Part shown: positions 1-7,353 of the stretch, piece by piece
Position numbering within the stretch: position 1 is the first letter of the stretch
Layout: each line of letters starts with the position of its first letter
Source of the DNA: Acidimicrobiaceae bacterium UBA7830
GTDB lineage: Bacteria; Actinomycetota; Acidimicrobiia; Acidimicrobiales; Ilumatobacteraceae
DNA: 16,622 bases
Direction of reading: 5' to 3'
NCBI GenBank assembly: GCA_002501485.1
Contig: DLTS01000030.1
Location: 1 to 16,622, forward strand
Program-made: the position numbers and the translations under genes
Notes under the pieces: generated by a model
Database searches by the model: none
Seen by the model: the letters and a program-made list of their open reading frames with translations, nothing else
What the model was told of the DNA's origin: nothing

Positions 1-1202
1 CGGAAGCTCCGGTTCTCTCCCCTGAGGTTGCCGAACTGATTGGTGTTAGCAAAGGTTCCGTAGGTTCAGCAGCGAAAGCCGTTCAACAACTTCTCATTGA
101 CGCCGGCGTAAACCTCCGAGGGGGCGCAGATGGCGTGTTCGGTCGCGTGAGCGATTCGGCTTTGAAGGCATATCAGAAGGATCACGGTCTTGATCAGACC
201 GGAGTCGCCGATGAGGCAACCCTTCTAGCACTTACAGGCTCTGCTGTTGCGGTGCCCTCAGAATACGCCCAGCTGGTCGGTCTCCGCCCGGGTGCACTGG
301 GAGATTCTGTTGCGGCACTGCAACGGCGCCTACTCGATCTCGGAATTACGGTTCGCGGCGGTGTTGACGGGGTCTTCGGACCAGCCACTGCGCAGTCGTT
401 AAAGGCTTTTCAAGATCTACGTGGATTGGAGAAAACCGGGATCGTAGATGAAGTGACGGCGCTCGCTCTATCGAAGAATTCGTCCGGAGGAGAATCCTAC
501 GGTTCAACCTCGGGCTACGGCGTTTACGGCGAGGGTGGCTCACGCGTCTTGTCTCTTCAGACTGCGCTTACTCAAGCGGGCATCACCCTGCGCGGTGGAC
601 CTGATGGATGGTTTGGCTCAGCTACCTCTGCCGCAATCATGAAATTTCAGCGACGTGAGGGCATACAAGTAACTGGAGTTGTCAATAATGCGACTGCGGA
701 GCGACTCGGCTTAGAAAAGGAACTTGCTCCATCTAACTCACCTGTCGCCAATATCGCACTTGATGCATTCCCGATCCAAGGGATGTGTGGTTACCAGGAT
801 GGGTGGCATGACCCCCGTCCAGGAGGCCGGCTTCATGTAGGCGTGGATATCATCGCTCCCGAAGGAAAGCTTCTCTACGCAGTTGCCGATGGAACCATCA
901 CGAGAATCTACAGAGACTTCCCTGGATCAATGCCGGGCAACGGCCTCCGACTGACCATGGCAGACGGCACATACTTCTTCTACGCTCACCTCCTTTCCTT
1001 CGCAGACGGAATCGATGTCGGATCAAAAGTTAAAGCTGGACAAGTGATCGGCCGAAACGGCAATACCGGTAGCTCAGGTACCGCACACCTTCACTTCGAA
1101 ATACACCCAAACGGCGGCGCAGCAATTAACCCATATCCGATCGTTAAAGCGATTGACGGTTGCTCAGTCACCGAGCCAATCGCCGTTACTTTGGAGAACT
1201 GA
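1..1202 (+). CDS. M23 (LytM-type) peptidase with three peptidoglycan-binding repeats, 5' partial
   Basis: Likely a cell-wall endopeptidase acting outside the membrane: it binds peptidoglycan through its repeats and cuts peptide cross-links with a zinc site. The frame is open from base 3, so the start and any signal peptide lie upstream; the first possible start inside the window (GTG at 135) falls within the first repeat and cannot be real. Three PG_binding_1-type repeats span about bases 30-230, 282-474 and 522-708. All share a GG-x-DG-x-FG core followed by an F/Y-Q-K/D-type helix. The M23 domain spans about 768-1160. It has HVGVD at 834-848 (zinc His and Asp), YAHL near 981-992, and HLHFE at 1086-1100 (catalytic and zinc His), so it looks active rather than a degenerate EnvC/NlpD-type activator. 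The substrate bond cannot be told from sequence. The next gene starts 38 bases downstream on the same strand. Confidence 0.9.
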   Translation, partial: EAPVLSPEVAELIGVSKGSVGSAAKAVQQLLIDAGVNLRGGADGVFGRVSDSALKAYQKDHGLDQTGVADEATLLALTGSAVAVPSEYAQLVGLRPGALGDSVAALQRRLLDLGITVRGGVDGVFGPATAQSLKAFQDLRGLEKTGIVDEVTALALSKNSSGGESYGSTSGYGVYGEGGSRVLSLQTALTQAGITLRGGPDGWFGSATSAAIMKFQRREGIQVTGVVNNATAERLGLEKELAPSNSPVANIALDAFPIQGMCGYQDGWHDPRPGGRLHVGVDIIAPEGKLLYAVADGTITRIYRDFPGSMPGNGLRLTMADGTYFFYAHLLSFADGIDVGSKVKAGQVIGRNGNTGSSGTAHLHFEIHPNGGAAINPYPIVKAIDGCSVTEPIAVTLEN

Positions 1203-1240
1203 TCAACTTCGAGACGATCTCGTCAACATAGGATTTTTCC

Positions 1241-1999
1241 GTGGATGCTGTAATCGATTACCAGCTCACCTCCGGGCACGCCGATTGGCCACGCCTGAGA
1301 GATTCTGCACAATGGGCTGATAATTCAGGATTTGGCGCAATCTGGGTGGTAGACCATCTCGCAGGCTCGTCAATGGGAGGTAAACAGTCATACGAGGCGT
1401 TCACGTGGCTTGGGGCGATGGCTGCGATAACTGAACGCATAGAACTAGGCTCACTCGTGACCAACGTTTGGAACCGCAGTATTGGCACCAGCATTATCGG
1501 GGCCGCAACGGTGGCCGAAATCTCACAGCGTCGGTTCTGGTTCGGGGTTGGAGCTGGGACATCACCGTCGAGTGCTTTCGCTTGGGAACAAAAGGCAGTA
1601 AACGCTGCTGTCGAACCGTCGATGGTGCGTCGGCACGATCGAGTTGAGCAGCTTCTCGACCTTAGTGCACGAATGTGGGGCGAGGCAGCTGATGACTATC
1701 CGACGTTCATCGCCCCTCGGGTCACTCCGCTCAAAATCGTAGGTGTGAATAGCGTCCGTCTGTCAAGGATTGCTGCGCTGAAGGCTGACGGCATCAATGT
1801 CGCCTGGCGCCACCCGCGTCGCAATGAATTTTTAAAAGCGTGTCGCGAACACGCGCCCTCATCAGGCTTCGAATGGACCACCTATGTTCCATACGACCCT
1901 GCCCTATTTGACGAGGAGCACCCCACGCGAAGAGAAATGGCATCACTTGGCATTACTAGGATCATCCTTCTTGAAGCCGGCGTACCACAGGTGCACTGA
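1241..1999 (+). CDS. short LLM-class (luciferase-like) flavin-dependent oxidoreductase
   Basis: This 252-residue protein resembles the luciferase-like monooxygenase family, TIM-barrel enzymes that use reduced flavin (FMN or F420) to oxidise or reduce small substrates in the cytoplasm. Supporting features are the N-terminal segment with WADNSGFGAIWVVDHL (residues 25-40), a YEAFTWLGAMAAIT segment followed by IELGSLVTNVWNR, and FGVGAGTS near 101-108, all in the family's order. The GTG start at 1241 is preceded by AGGA about 8 bases upstream. Most family members have roughly 280-350 residues, so this one is short. The region after FGVGAG is compressed and only one later barrel segment (PLKIVGVNSVRLSRIAALKADG) is obvious. 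It could be a natural short variant or one with an altered cofactor site. The substrate is unknown. It is co-directional with gcvP, but the riboswitch lies between them, so they are probably separate units. Confidence 0.75.
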   Translation: MDAVIDYQLTSGHADWPRLRDSAQWADNSGFGAIWVVDHLAGSSMGGKQSYEAFTWLGAMAAITERIELGSLVTNVWNRSIGTSIIGAATVAEISQRRFWFGVGAGTSPSSAFAWEQKAVNAAVEPSMVRRHDRVEQLLDLSARMWGEAADDYPTFIAPRVTPLKIVGVNSVRLSRIAALKADGINVAWRHPRRNEFLKACREHAPSSGFEWTTYVPYDPALFDEEHPTRREMASLGITRIILLEAGVPQVH

Positions 2000-2042
2000 C
2001 CTTCCGACTAGGCTGATTAACACATAGAAATTCGCCGTAACG

Positions 2043-2220
2043 CCGAATCGGGAGAGTGACTCGCAACCAGATTTCTGCGGGTTCACGCCGAAGGAGCAAC
2101 CTCCCCGGAATCTCTCAGGCACCAGGACCGATGCGGATGGCGACGCTGGAAAGCAGCCTACGGGCTCACCCAAGGGGAAAGCCGCTTCGGCGGTGAAACT
2201 CTCTGGTACCGATGACAGCG
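2043..2220 (+). promoter_or_regulatory. tandem glycine riboswitch upstream of gcvP
   Basis: Two glycine aptamers lie head to tail. Aptamer 1 (about 2043-2136) has GGGAGAG at 2050, GCCGAAGGAGCAA at 2087-2099 and CTCTCAGGCACCAGGACCG at 2112-2130. Its closing stem pairs CCG-a-ATCGG (2043-2051) with CCGAT-g-CGG (2128-2136). Aptamer 2 (about 2144-2220) has GGAAAG at 2148-2153, CACCCAAGGGGAAA at 2167-2180 and CTCTCTGGTACCGATGACAG at 2199-2218, closed by CGCTG (2144-2148) with CAGCG (2216-2220). These match the published glycine riboswitch core, which usually switches glycine-cleavage genes on when glycine is plentiful. The short region after it (2221-2247) holds the gcvP ribosome site and no terminator-like hairpin with a U-run, so control of translation is more likely than attenuation; that part is inference. 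Confidence 0.96.
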
Positions 2221-2247
2221 GGGGTCAACCGTATTGAGGGGTTTCCC

Positions 2248-5088
2248 ATGGCTGCAGTGAACGAGACATCGATTCGAGGTTTTGAGTCACGCCATATCGG
2301 TCTGCACGGCTCCGCGCTCGCCACCATGCTTGATCGGGTAGGTGTCGAAACTGCCGATGACCTAATTGACGAGATCGTCCCTGACTCCATTCGTCAGCGA
2401 TCGGATATCGGGCTGCCCGGTGTGTTGAGCGAACAAGAGGCAATTGTCGCTATTCGATCTATTGCGGAAAAGAACCTGGAGATGACTTCACTCATCGGCA
2501 TGGGATACACCGGCACAATCATGCCCCCGGTGATCCGTCGAAATGTGCTCGAGAGTCCAGCCTGGTACACGGCTTACACCCCTTATCAGCCTGAAATTAG
2601 TCAGGGACGCCTTGAGGCCTTGCTGAATTTCCAAACGATGGTGTGCGAACTTACTGGTCTCCCCGTTGCCAACGCGTCACTGCTTGATGAGGCAACAGCT
2701 GCCGCTGAGGCGATGACGATGTGTCACCGATCGATAAAAACGGGAGACGTGTTCTTCGTAGATCGTGATGTACATCCGCAGATACTCGCCGTTCTGAAGA
2801 CACGCGCCGAACCCATCGGAATTTCGGTCATCTCCGGTGACGATGCAGCCTTGGCCTCGCTCGATGGAGTATTTGGCGCGCTATTTTCTTTCCCCTCTTC
2901 GACCGGCGGTATCCGTGATTTGTCGTCGGTAATCGAGACGGTGCATGGCAAAGGTGCTCTTTGTGTCCTCGATGTCGACCCACTGGCGGCAGTGCTCCTC
3001 CGCTCGGCTGGTTCGATGGGCGCCGACATTGCAATTGGCTCGGCACAGCGATTTGGGGTGCCGATGGGTGGAGGAGGGCCGCACGCAGCGTTTATTTCGG
3101 TTTCAGAAAAGCTTGCCCGCGCGATTCCCGGGCGGCTCGTGGGCGTGAGTGTTGACGACGCCGGTCGCCCCGCCCTTCGGCTCGCGTTGCAGACTCGAGA
3201 GCAACACATTCGTCGAGAGAAGGCAACGTCAAATATCTGTACTGCACAGGTGCTGCTTGCCAACATTGCAGGCCTTTACGCCTGCTGGCATGGCCCTGAT
3301 GGGCTTCGCTCAATCGCCAAGCGAGTCGCAGCCTTCGCTCACGCCGCAGCAAGAGCGTTCGAGGCCGCTGGTTTTCAGACTCGCCACGGCGTCATCTTTG
3401 ACACCGTGTGTGTCGATGGTGTCGATGCAGAGAAATATCGGACCGCTGCAAGCGAAAGAGGTATCAATATCCGTGTCGTCGATGAGTCGACGGTGGCGAT
3501 GACATTTGACGAAACCACTGATCACCGCGTCTTATCCGATGTCTTGGAGAGTTTCGGCGTGCAGCCGAGTGAGCCTGAAGTCCTGCAGTCAAAAGTATTT
3601 AGAGACGACGTGTCTCGCTTCGGTGATCTCATGCCTCAGGAAGTCTTCCATCGCTACCACAGCGAACATGAGATGCTTCGATATCTCCGGCGACTGAGCG
3701 ATAAAGATCTTGCTCTTGATCGCACGATTATTCCTCTTGGTTCATGCACGATGAAACTGAATGCCACTACGGAGATGGAGCCGATTTCGTGGTCGCTATT
3801 CGGCAATATCCACCCGTATGCACCCGAGGTACAACTTAAGGGCTATCAGCAGTTAGTTGAGGAGCTTGAACAGATACTCGCAGCGATTACGGGCTATGAC
3901 GCAGTGAGTTTGCAGCCGAATGCCGGAAGTCAAGGCGAATTTGCTGGCCTCCTAGCCATACGCGCGTACCATCAAAGCCGAGGCGATCTTGATCGCAATG
4001 TGTGTCTCATCCCGTCAAGCGCGCACGGCACGAATGCTGCCAGCGCTGTCATGGCAGGTATGGACGTAGTAGTTGTGGCGTGCGACGAACGCGGCGATGT
4101 TGACCTCTCTCATATTGACGAGTTGATCTCGGTGCATGGCGAGCGCATTGCTGCCATCATGATCACCTATCCGTCGACACATGGAGTGTTCGAAACGACG
4201 GTGACGGAAGTTTGTGAGCGCCTACATGCCGTTGGCGGACAGGTTTATGTCGACGGGGCCAACCTGAACGCGCTGGTTGGTGTCGCTCAACCAGGAAAGT
4301 TCGGTGCCGATGTGAGTCACCTGAATTTGCACAAGACATTCTGCATTCCGCACGGAGGGGGTGGTCCTGGAGTCGGCCCAGTTGCAGTCAAACATCACCT
4401 CGCCGAATTCCTACCAAGTGATCCTCTCGGTCACTCCGGTGCGGTTGGACCGGTCAGCGCAGCCCGCTTTGGCTCGGCCGGAATCTTGCCGATTCCATGG
4501 GTGTACGCCCGGCTTATGGGCGGCGACGGCCTCCGCAATGCGACAATGACGGCAATACTTGCCGCAAATTACGTCGCATCACGGCTCTCCGCCCACTTCC
4601 CCGTCTTGTACACCGACGCAAACGGTCGGGTCGCTCACGAATGCATCCTCGACCTTCGCCCGATCACCAAAGCAACTGGGGTCACCGTCGATGATGTTGC
4701 GAAGCGCCTTATGGACCACGGAATACACGCACCCACCATGTCATTCCCGGTGGCAGGAACGTTGATGGTCGAACCTACAGAGAGTGAGTCTCTCGATGAA
4801 ATTGACCGTTTCTGCGATGCGATGATCTCGATTCGGGGAGAAATTGATCGAGTTGCAGACGGTGAATGGGCCGTTGAAGAGAGCCCACTACGTTTCGCCC
4901 CCCATACCGCAGAGGAGCTTCTCGGCCCTTGGGAGCGGCCATACTCGAGGGAGCTCGGCGCCTATCCCCTGCCAGGGCTTCGTTATCAAAAGTATTTTCC
5001 TCCGGTCTCGCGCATTGACGGAGCAACAGGTGACCGAAATTTGATCTGCACTTGTGAGCCGCTCGAGGTGTACGCCAGCCAGACCTGA
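2248..5088 (+). CDS. gcvP: glycine dehydrogenase (aminomethyl-transferring), P-protein
   Basis: GcvP is the PLP-dependent decarboxylase of the glycine cleavage system: it releases CO2 from glycine and passes the aminomethyl group to lipoyl-GcvH. This 946-residue single-chain form has both halves of the family: an N-terminal half with GMGYTGTIMPPVIRRN, the YQPEISQGRLE segment and GLPVANASLLDEATAAAEAM, and a C-terminal catalytic half with IPLGSCTMKLN, LQPNAGSQGEFAGL and LNLHKTFCIPHGGGGPG. Lys696 (codon 4333-4335) in the LHK motif is the expected PLP-binding lysine. An in-frame ATG at 2212 lies inside the second riboswitch aptamer, so I start at ATG 2248, which has GAGGGG six bases upstream and gives the family's MAAVNET...FESRHIG N-terminus. 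The full length looks intact. The partners gcvT and gcvH are on the opposite strand nearby. Confidence 0.97.
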   Translation: MAAVNETSIRGFESRHIGLHGSALATMLDRVGVETADDLIDEIVPDSIRQRSDIGLPGVLSEQEAIVAIRSIAEKNLEMTSLIGMGYTGTIMPPVIRRNVLESPAWYTAYTPYQPEISQGRLEALLNFQTMVCELTGLPVANASLLDEATAAAEAMTMCHRSIKTGDVFFVDRDVHPQILAVLKTRAEPIGISVISGDDAALASLDGVFGALFSFPSSTGGIRDLSSVIETVHGKGALCVLDVDPLAAVLLRSAGSMGADIAIGSAQRFGVPMGGGGPHAAFISVSEKLARAIPGRLVGVSVDDAGRPALRLALQTREQHIRREKATSNICTAQVLLANIAGLYACWHGPDGLRSIAKRVAAFAHAAARAFEAAGFQTRHGVIFDTVCVDGVDAEKYRTAASERGINIRVVDESTVAMTFDETTDHRVLSDVLESFGVQPSEPEVLQSKVFRDDVSRFGDLMPQEVFHRYHSEHEMLRYLRRLSDKDLALDRTIIPLGSCTMKLNATTEMEPISWSLFGNIHPYAPEVQLKGYQQLVEELEQILAAITGYDAVSLQPNAGSQGEFAGLLAIRAYHQSRGDLDRNVCLIPSSAHGTNAASAVMAGMDVVVVACDERGDVDLSHIDELISVHGERIAAIMITYPSTHGVFETTVTEVCERLHAVGGQVYVDGANLNALVGVAQPGKFGADVSHLNLHKTFCIPHGGGGPGVGPVAVKHHLAEFLPSDPLGHSGAVGPVSAARFGSAGILPIPWVYARLMGGDGLRNATMTAILAANYVASRLSAHFPVLYTDANGRVAHECILDLRPITKATGVTVDDVAKRLMDHGIHAPTMSFPVAGTLMVEPTESESLDEIDRFCDAMISIRGEIDRVADGEWAVEESPLRFAPHTAEELLGPWERPYSRELGAYPLPGLRYQKYFPPVSRIDGATGDRNLICTCEPLEVYASQT

Positions 5089-5102
5089 ACTAGCGTTGTC
5101 GT

Positions 5103-5729
5103 ATGGCCTCATCAAAAGATCGAACAGAGTTCATCTCTGAACTTGTCAACCTCCTCGCTGGCCCAGTCTCTGCGGGAGTGAAAAAAGCTGGAGAAGCTAA
5201 TCAGCGCCGAATGCAGATGCAAGAGCACGTCGAACAGATGATCGACGACGCAAAGAAGGCGGGAGATGTTGCGCGCCGAATGATTGCGCTACTTGACGAA
5301 ATTGAACAGCCGCTTCGTGAGGCAGTGCCGCAGCTCGCAAGAGCCGCCCAGGTGCTAGGTCAACTTCTCGACGAAGCGCCAGATGATCTGTCTGAACAGA
5401 TGAAAAACACGTGGGCCTCCGTGAATTCGCTCCTTGAGGGACTTGGTCCCTTGCTGATGCTTGCACAGGGCGCAGCTGGCATGTTCGGCAGCTCATCTCC
5501 AACCGGTGCGGCAAAAGCCTCCCCAGCAGCGACATCAACTCGAAAAGTCTCTGGAGCGAAGAAAACCGCATCAAAGAATGTGTCTTCGGCGAAAAAGGCG
5601 ACAACAAAGAAGAGCGTTGCGAACGCAACCACGGCTAAAAAGGCCGCTTCGGGGAAGAAGTCGGCCACAACGAAGGCTCCTCCCGCGAAAAAGACCGCAT
5701 CCAAGAAGTCCTCACCCTCAAAGAAATAG
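5103..5729 (+). CDS. helical protein with lysine/alanine-rich histone-H1-like tail, function unknown
   Basis: I do not recognise this 208-residue protein. Residues 1-110 are charged and predicted helical with many Q, E, D, K and R and regular Leu/Ile/Val, suggesting coiled coil or a helical bundle. Residues 108-129 form a more hydrophobic, Gly/Ala/Leu/Met-rich stretch. From 148 to the end there are 19 lysines in 61 residues, mostly as KK pairs separated by Ala, Ser and Thr. Such tails are known from histone-H1-like proteins, mycobacterial HupB and the adhesin HBHA, where they bind DNA or polyanions. Phasin-like granule-binding proteins and HBHA-like surface proteins are alternatives. It starts 14 bases after the gcvP stop and no terminator separates them, so it may be read with gcvP and fall under the glycine riboswitch. 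The start ATG has no clear Shine-Dalgarno site. Confidence 0.8.
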   Translation: MASSKDRTEFISELVNLLAGPVSAGVKKAGEANQRRMQMQEHVEQMIDDAKKAGDVARRMIALLDEIEQPLREAVPQLARAAQVLGQLLDEAPDDLSEQMKNTWASVNSLLEGLGPLLMLAQGAAGMFGSSSPTGAAKASPAATSTRKVSGAKKTASKNVSSAKKATTKKSVANATTAKKAASGKKSATTKAPPAKKTASKKSSPSKK

Positions 5730-5760
5730 CGTTGTTGGCGGCCTACCGCTATTTTTCTTT
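5721..5760. terminator. bidirectional terminator between convergent genes
   Basis: AAATAGCG at 5724-5731 pairs perfectly with CGCTATTT at 5747-5754 around a 15-base loop. A run of T follows on the plus strand (TTTTTCTTT, 5752-5760). On the minus strand the same stem is flanked by AAAG...CTTT, so it can end transcripts from both sides. The stem contains the TAG stop of the lysine-tailed gene (5727-5729) and lies just downstream of the gcvT stop (5763). Confidence 0.65.
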
Positions 5761-5762
5761 GG

Positions 5763-6797
5763 CTATACGAACGGCATTTTGACGATATGACCGGGTACTT
5801 CGGAGCCACGAATGTCGATGCTGACCGGATCGCCGATGGTCAAGTCGCCTGAAATAAAGCCCATCGCAATTCCGCGCTGAAGCATCGGTGAGAAGTTACC
5901 TGATGTGACGAGGCCGATCTGTTGGCCGTCGGAGATAATTGGGTTTCCTGTGCGTGGAGGACGGCGACTGTCTGTCCCAATCCCCACTAGCCGGCGTGGC
6001 ACTCCCGCAGTTTTTTCGGCAAGTAGGGCGTCTTTTCCGGTGAACTCCGTATCAAAAGCGACGACCCAACCTAAGCCGGCCTGCAACGGGGTGATCTCGG
6101 GCCCAAGCTCTTGGCCGTGCAGCGGGAGGCCCGCCTCAAGGCGAAGAGTGTCTCGCGCGCCAAGACCTGCGGGGGTTGCCCCGGCTTTGGCGAACGCTTG
6201 CCATAAATCTGAGGCATGGCTTGTCGGTATGGAGATTTCGACTCCAGCCTCTCCGGTGTAACCAGTTCCTGCGACGGTGCACTCCGCACCGTTCCAGACG
6301 ACTTCTTTTACCCTAAAACGATCAACTGTGCCAAAACTGGGACACACCAACACAGCGATCTCTCTCGCCGCTGGACCCTGTAACGCAATGACTGCGCGCG
6401 TTGTCGTGATGTCATCACCACCGAGCGCGTTACGAACTGATTCAGTGTTGGATGCATTCGGCATGACATCGATAACACCGGTGTGGTGCCACCAGACGAT
6501 GATGTCATCGAGTACTCCCCCGTCGACATTCAATAAGTGAGTGTATTGCGCCTGCCCAGGCTTAATTTTGCCAAGATCGTTGGTCAGCGTGTTCTGCACC
6601 CGATCTGCAGCCTCACGATCGGAGAGCCGGACGGTTCCGAGGTGAGACACATCAAACATTGCACATGAGTTGCGGCATGCAAGGTGCTCGCTGATTGTGC
6701 CCTCAAATTCGAGCGGCATTTGCCAACCACCGAATGGCGCAAGGCGTGCTGACGCAGCGATATGGACCGAGTGAAGCGGAGACTGTCGATCGCTCAG
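5763..6797 (-). CDS. gcvT: aminomethyltransferase, T-protein, probable CTG start
   Basis: GcvT takes the aminomethyl group from lipoyl-GcvH, releases ammonia and makes methylene-tetrahydrofolate. Family features are MFDVSHLG (47-54), GGVLDDIIVWW (93-103, holding the likely catalytic Asp97), LQGPAA, YTGEAGVE, RDTLRLEAGLPLHG and LVTSGNFSPMLQRGIAMGF. The first ATG (6719) would begin at MPLEFEGT, but the same frame upstream reads SPLHSVHIAASARLAPFGGWQ. This is the normal GcvT N-terminus (compare TPLYEQH...GARMVDFHGW in E. coli as I recall it). No ATG, GTG or TTG precedes it in frame. The CTG at 6797-6795 overlaps the resR stop as CTGA, like the ATGA, GTGA and TTGA overlaps elsewhere here, and places SPLH five residues after Met. 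The result is 344 residues. It probably shares a transcript with the resR-like gene and has no riboswitch of its own. Confidence 0.93.
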   Translation of the reverse strand: MSDRQSPLHSVHIAASARLAPFGGWQMPLEFEGTISEHLACRNSCAMFDVSHLGTVRLSDREAADRVQNTLTNDLGKIKPGQAQYTHLLNVDGGVLDDIIVWWHHTGVIDVMPNASNTESVRNALGGDDITTTRAVIALQGPAAREIAVLVCPSFGTVDRFRVKEVVWNGAECTVAGTGYTGEAGVEISIPTSHASDLWQAFAKAGATPAGLGARDTLRLEAGLPLHGQELGPEITPLQAGLGWVVAFDTEFTGKDALLAEKTAGVPRRLVGIGTDSRRPPRTGNPIISDGQQIGLVTSGNFSPMLQRGIAMGFISGDLTIGDPVSIDIRGSEVPGHIVKMPFV

Positions 6798-7246
6798 AGC
6801 GCGACCGCTTCTGGCTCGTCGAAACGAAGCGGAATGAGTTGCGCATCGATGTCGCTCTTCACTCCAGCGAGTGAAAGGACATTGAGGACGCCCTGACCTT
6901 GCTTGACCACGTCGATGAGTTCATCCCCTTGAGTAAGCACAACAGTCTGGCCGCTGATCACGAGATGAGCTGATGCGATGTCTGCGCTGACGTGTGTACG
7001 GAGGTAGGCAAACACTTCACGAACTGACTCAAGTTTAATGCCTGCATCAATTAGAGTCTTCACGACTCGAAGCTCAAGAAGATCCTGGTAGCTGTACCGA
7101 CGTCGGGAACCACTGCCAGCGGCGTCAGTAAGCGACGGCCGAATGAGGTTGGTTCGAGCCCAGTAATCAAGCTGACGGTAACTGATGCCGACGACGTCCG
7201 CAGTCTGCCGGCCGCTGAAACCTTCAGTTGATGATGTGTCCGACAT
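6794..7246 (-). CDS. MerR-family regulator, ResR/McdR (Rv1830)-like
   Basis: A 150-residue DNA-binding regulator. Residues 10-85 form a MerR winged helix-turn-helix: SGRQTADVVGISYRQLDYWA, then TNLIRPS and SRRRYSYQDLLELRVVKTL, with an AGIKLESVREVFAYLR helix. Residues 86-150 are a short C-terminal part (VVLTQGDELIDVVKQGQGV) unlike metal- or drug-sensing MerR proteins and without the Cys sites of the metal sensors. Fold, size and position two genes after an FtsR-like gene match mycobacterial Rv1830, a regulator reported to affect growth and division; orthology is inferred from order and similarity. A TTG start at 7264 is possible, but ATG 7246 has GGGAGAG about 9 bases upstream and is preferred. 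A promoter lies at 7307-7335. Its stop overlaps the likely CTG start of gcvT by four bases, so the two should be co-translated. Confidence 0.87.
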   Translation of the reverse strand: MSDTSSTEGFSGRQTADVVGISYRQLDYWARTNLIRPSLTDAAGSGSRRRYSYQDLLELRVVKTLIDAGIKLESVREVFAYLRTHVSADIASAHLVISGQTVVLTQGDELIDVVKQGQGVLNVLSLAGVKSDIDAQLIPLRFDEPEAVAL

Positions 7247-7277
7247 TGCGCGCTTCTCTCCCAACCCAAGACTGCGT

Positions 7278-7296
7278 CATCGAAAAGAATTCGATG
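7278..7296 (-). other. perfect hairpin/inverted repeat in the resR leader
   Basis: The minus strand reads CATCGAA-TTCTT-TTCGATG, a perfect 7-base-pair inverted repeat around a 5-base loop. It lies between the predicted promoter and the ribosome site of the resR-like gene. No T-run follows it, so it is not a typical terminator. It could be an operator half-site pair or an RNA leader hairpin. Confidence 0.5.
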
Positions 7297-7306
7297 TGAG
7301 CCTCCT

Positions 7307-7335
7307 ACGCTATATACCTAGATAACTGAAGTCAA
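7307..7335 (-). promoter_or_regulatory. predicted sigma-70-type promoter for the resR-like gene and gcvT
   Basis: On the minus strand TTGACT (7335-7330) is followed after 17 bases by TAGCGT (7312-7307), which fits the actinobacterial TTGAC / TAnnnT pattern. It is correctly placed upstream of the resR-like start at 7246. The spacer is AT-rich (TTATCTAGGTATA). This is the best promoter match in the window and suggests that resR-gcvT can be transcribed apart from the upstream pgsA-gcvH set. Confidence 0.55.
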
Positions 7336-7353
7336 CAGCCCAACAGCAATTGG

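Noticed and set aside
2233..2247. Exact 15-base match ATTGAGGGGTTTCCC at 2233-2247 and 13572-13586
   Set aside because: One copy is the gcvP ribosome site, the other lies antisense at the end of the TauD-like gene. A match of this length is not surprising in 16.6 kb and there is no shared function.
2724..3266. Minus-strand frame of 180 codons inside gcvP
   Set aside because: gcvP is intact and conserved on the other strand and this translation matches no family I know.
5360..5809. Minus-strand frame of 149 codons, Phe/Ala-rich and membrane-like
   Set aside because: The Phe and Leu runs are the complement of lysine codons in the lysine-tailed gene; it also crosses the terminator.
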